A DNA stretch of 64,000 nt from Listeria_A hofi (GTDB lineage: Bacteria > Bacillota > Bacilli > Lactobacillales > Listeriaceae): the NCBI RefSeq assembly GCF_963575615.1, contig NZ_CAUYTL010000007.1, positions 1-64,000 on the forward strand, in the 5' to 3' direction. Position 1 is the first letter of the stretch. Every line of letters starts with the position of its first letter. Both the position numbers and the translations under genes were made by a program. Positions 63,292 to 64,000 of this stretch are shown here, one piece after another. A model generated the notes under the pieces. That model had not been told where the DNA came from. It saw only the letters and a list, made by a program, of their open reading frames with translations, and searched no databases.

Positions 63292-64000
63292 TTGTTTAAA
63301 AATGGTTATTTTATTATATCTCTTGATTTTGAATTAAGATGGGGGAGTTACTCTTGGGATACGAATCATTCGTATGATGCCAACGTTTTAGGCGCTAGGA
63401 AGGCGATTCCAGACATATTACAGACATTTAAAGAACACCAAATTCATGCAACGTGGGCAACAGTCGGTGCGCTGTTCGCGGAGTCAAAAAGTGATATTTT
63501 GGAAGTGAATAAGCAATATTTCAAAAATACACCAACTACTCATATATCTGATTTTTTAAAGGAATGTACAGAACTAGGAGAAAATGAGACGGCAGACCCT
63601 TCCCACTATGCCCTTTCTTTGATAGAACAAATAAGCGCAACAGAGCATCAAGAAATAGGGCTGCACACATATTCTCATTTTTACTGTTTAGATAATAAGG
63701 AAGCCGATAAGTCGTTTCAAAGTGACACATGTGCTGCGCTGGCCATGATGAATGCACAGGGCATTGAGCCTAAAAGTTTTGTTTTCCCTAGAAACCAATT
63801 TAATCCAGAGTTGTTAGATATACTAAAATCATATGGAATGAACATTGTTCGCGGCAATGAAAACCATGTCTTATATCGCGAGCGTGAAGAGAAACAGGAA
63901 AATAGAGTTCATCGCGCTTTGAGGCTTATGGACTCCTACGTTAACATTTCAGGCTATCATACATTTTCACCAGACTCTTGTTTGAAACAAGGTCTAGTTA
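63292..64000 (+). CDS. Polysaccharide deacetylase family protein (partial)
   Basis: TTG 63292, behind gaaaggatagattt, opens a frame that runs off the window with about 236 codons visible. It begins FKNGYFIISLDFELRWG, the metal-binding Asp region of NodB-like deacetylases, and has HATWATVGALF and EIGLHTYSHFYCL (His motif) further on. It probably removes N-acetyl groups from the polymer or belongs to the PuuE-like branch. Its C-terminal part is not in the window. Confidence 0.8.
   Translation, partial: MFKNGYFIISLDFELRWGSYSWDTNHSYDANVLGARKAIPDILQTFKEHQIHATWATVGALFAESKSDILEVNKQYFKNTPTTHISDFLKECTELGENETADPSHYALSLIEQISATEHQEIGLHTYSHFYCLDNKEADKSFQSDTCAALAMMNAQGIEPKSFVFPRNQFNPELLDILKSYGMNIVRGNENHVLYREREEKQENRVHRALRLMDSYVNISGYHTFSPDSCLKQGLV

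Overview
The window looks like chromosomal DNA of a low-GC Gram-positive bacterium, most likely Listeria in the broad sense (Listeriaceae). This is inference from gene families: an Lmo2642-type metallophosphoesterase lipoprotein, an AnrAB/BceAB-like transporter, two Mga-type regulators, a short Crp/Fnr regulator of PrfA type and a large surface protein with Listeria-style repeats. Ribosome binding sites are strong AGGAGG types, and several genes start with TTG or GTG. I saw no rRNA, tRNA or CRISPR array.

Layout: 1-0.36 kb is a 75-bp tandem repeat. 0.5-16.2 kb holds housekeeping and stress genes: a DUF915-type hydrolase, a BceAB-like transporter, an aspartate racemase, rlmN, a quinone oxidoreductase, an Mga-type regulator, an AEC carrier, a DHA2 drug exporter, a CDF metal transporter, a CapA-like protein and an ArsR-controlled ABC exporter. 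A duplicated 192-bp intergenic repeat (16.3-16.7 kb) precedes a DbpA-type helicase. 18.2-22.3 kb is a PLD-helicase-DUF3427 gene between two MutT-like NUDIX genes. 22.5-25.0 kb has a metallophosphoesterase, a nitroreductase behind a Fur box, and a small protein with an apparent ATC start. 25.1-28.6 kb is a decaying, bacteriocin-like cluster with two visible frame lesions.

28.7-35.8 kb is a nine-gene operon behind a SAM-I riboswitch. It resembles the B. subtilis ytmI/ytnJ (Sna/Cmo) S-alkyl-cysteine salvage system plus a Tcy-type importer. 35.8-37.7 kb is a MarR/MFS pair linked by three copies of one 18-bp operator. 37.7-38.7 kb is an intact class A beta-lactamase lipoprotein. 39.2-43.8 kb is an arsenic-resistance module (arsR, arsB, CoA-disulfide reductase with rhodanese) between Tn3/IS3 and IS256 remnants.

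44.0-51.2 kb carries an Mga-type regulator, a Crp/Fnr-type regulator, a 300-nt leader with three Shine-Dalgarno-like boxes and a 1510-residue repeat surface protein. From 51.3 kb to the end runs an exopolysaccharide operon: lipoprotein, chain-length regulator, tyrosine kinase, dehydratase, glycosyltransferases, UDP-sugar dehydrogenase, priming transferase, aminotransferase, Wzy, acetyltransferase, Wzx and a deacetylase cut by the window edge.

Several local regulatory circuits can be read directly: the MarR operator triplet, an operator shared by two paralogous ArsR genes 24 kb apart, a BceR-type palindrome, a Fur box and the SAM riboswitch.
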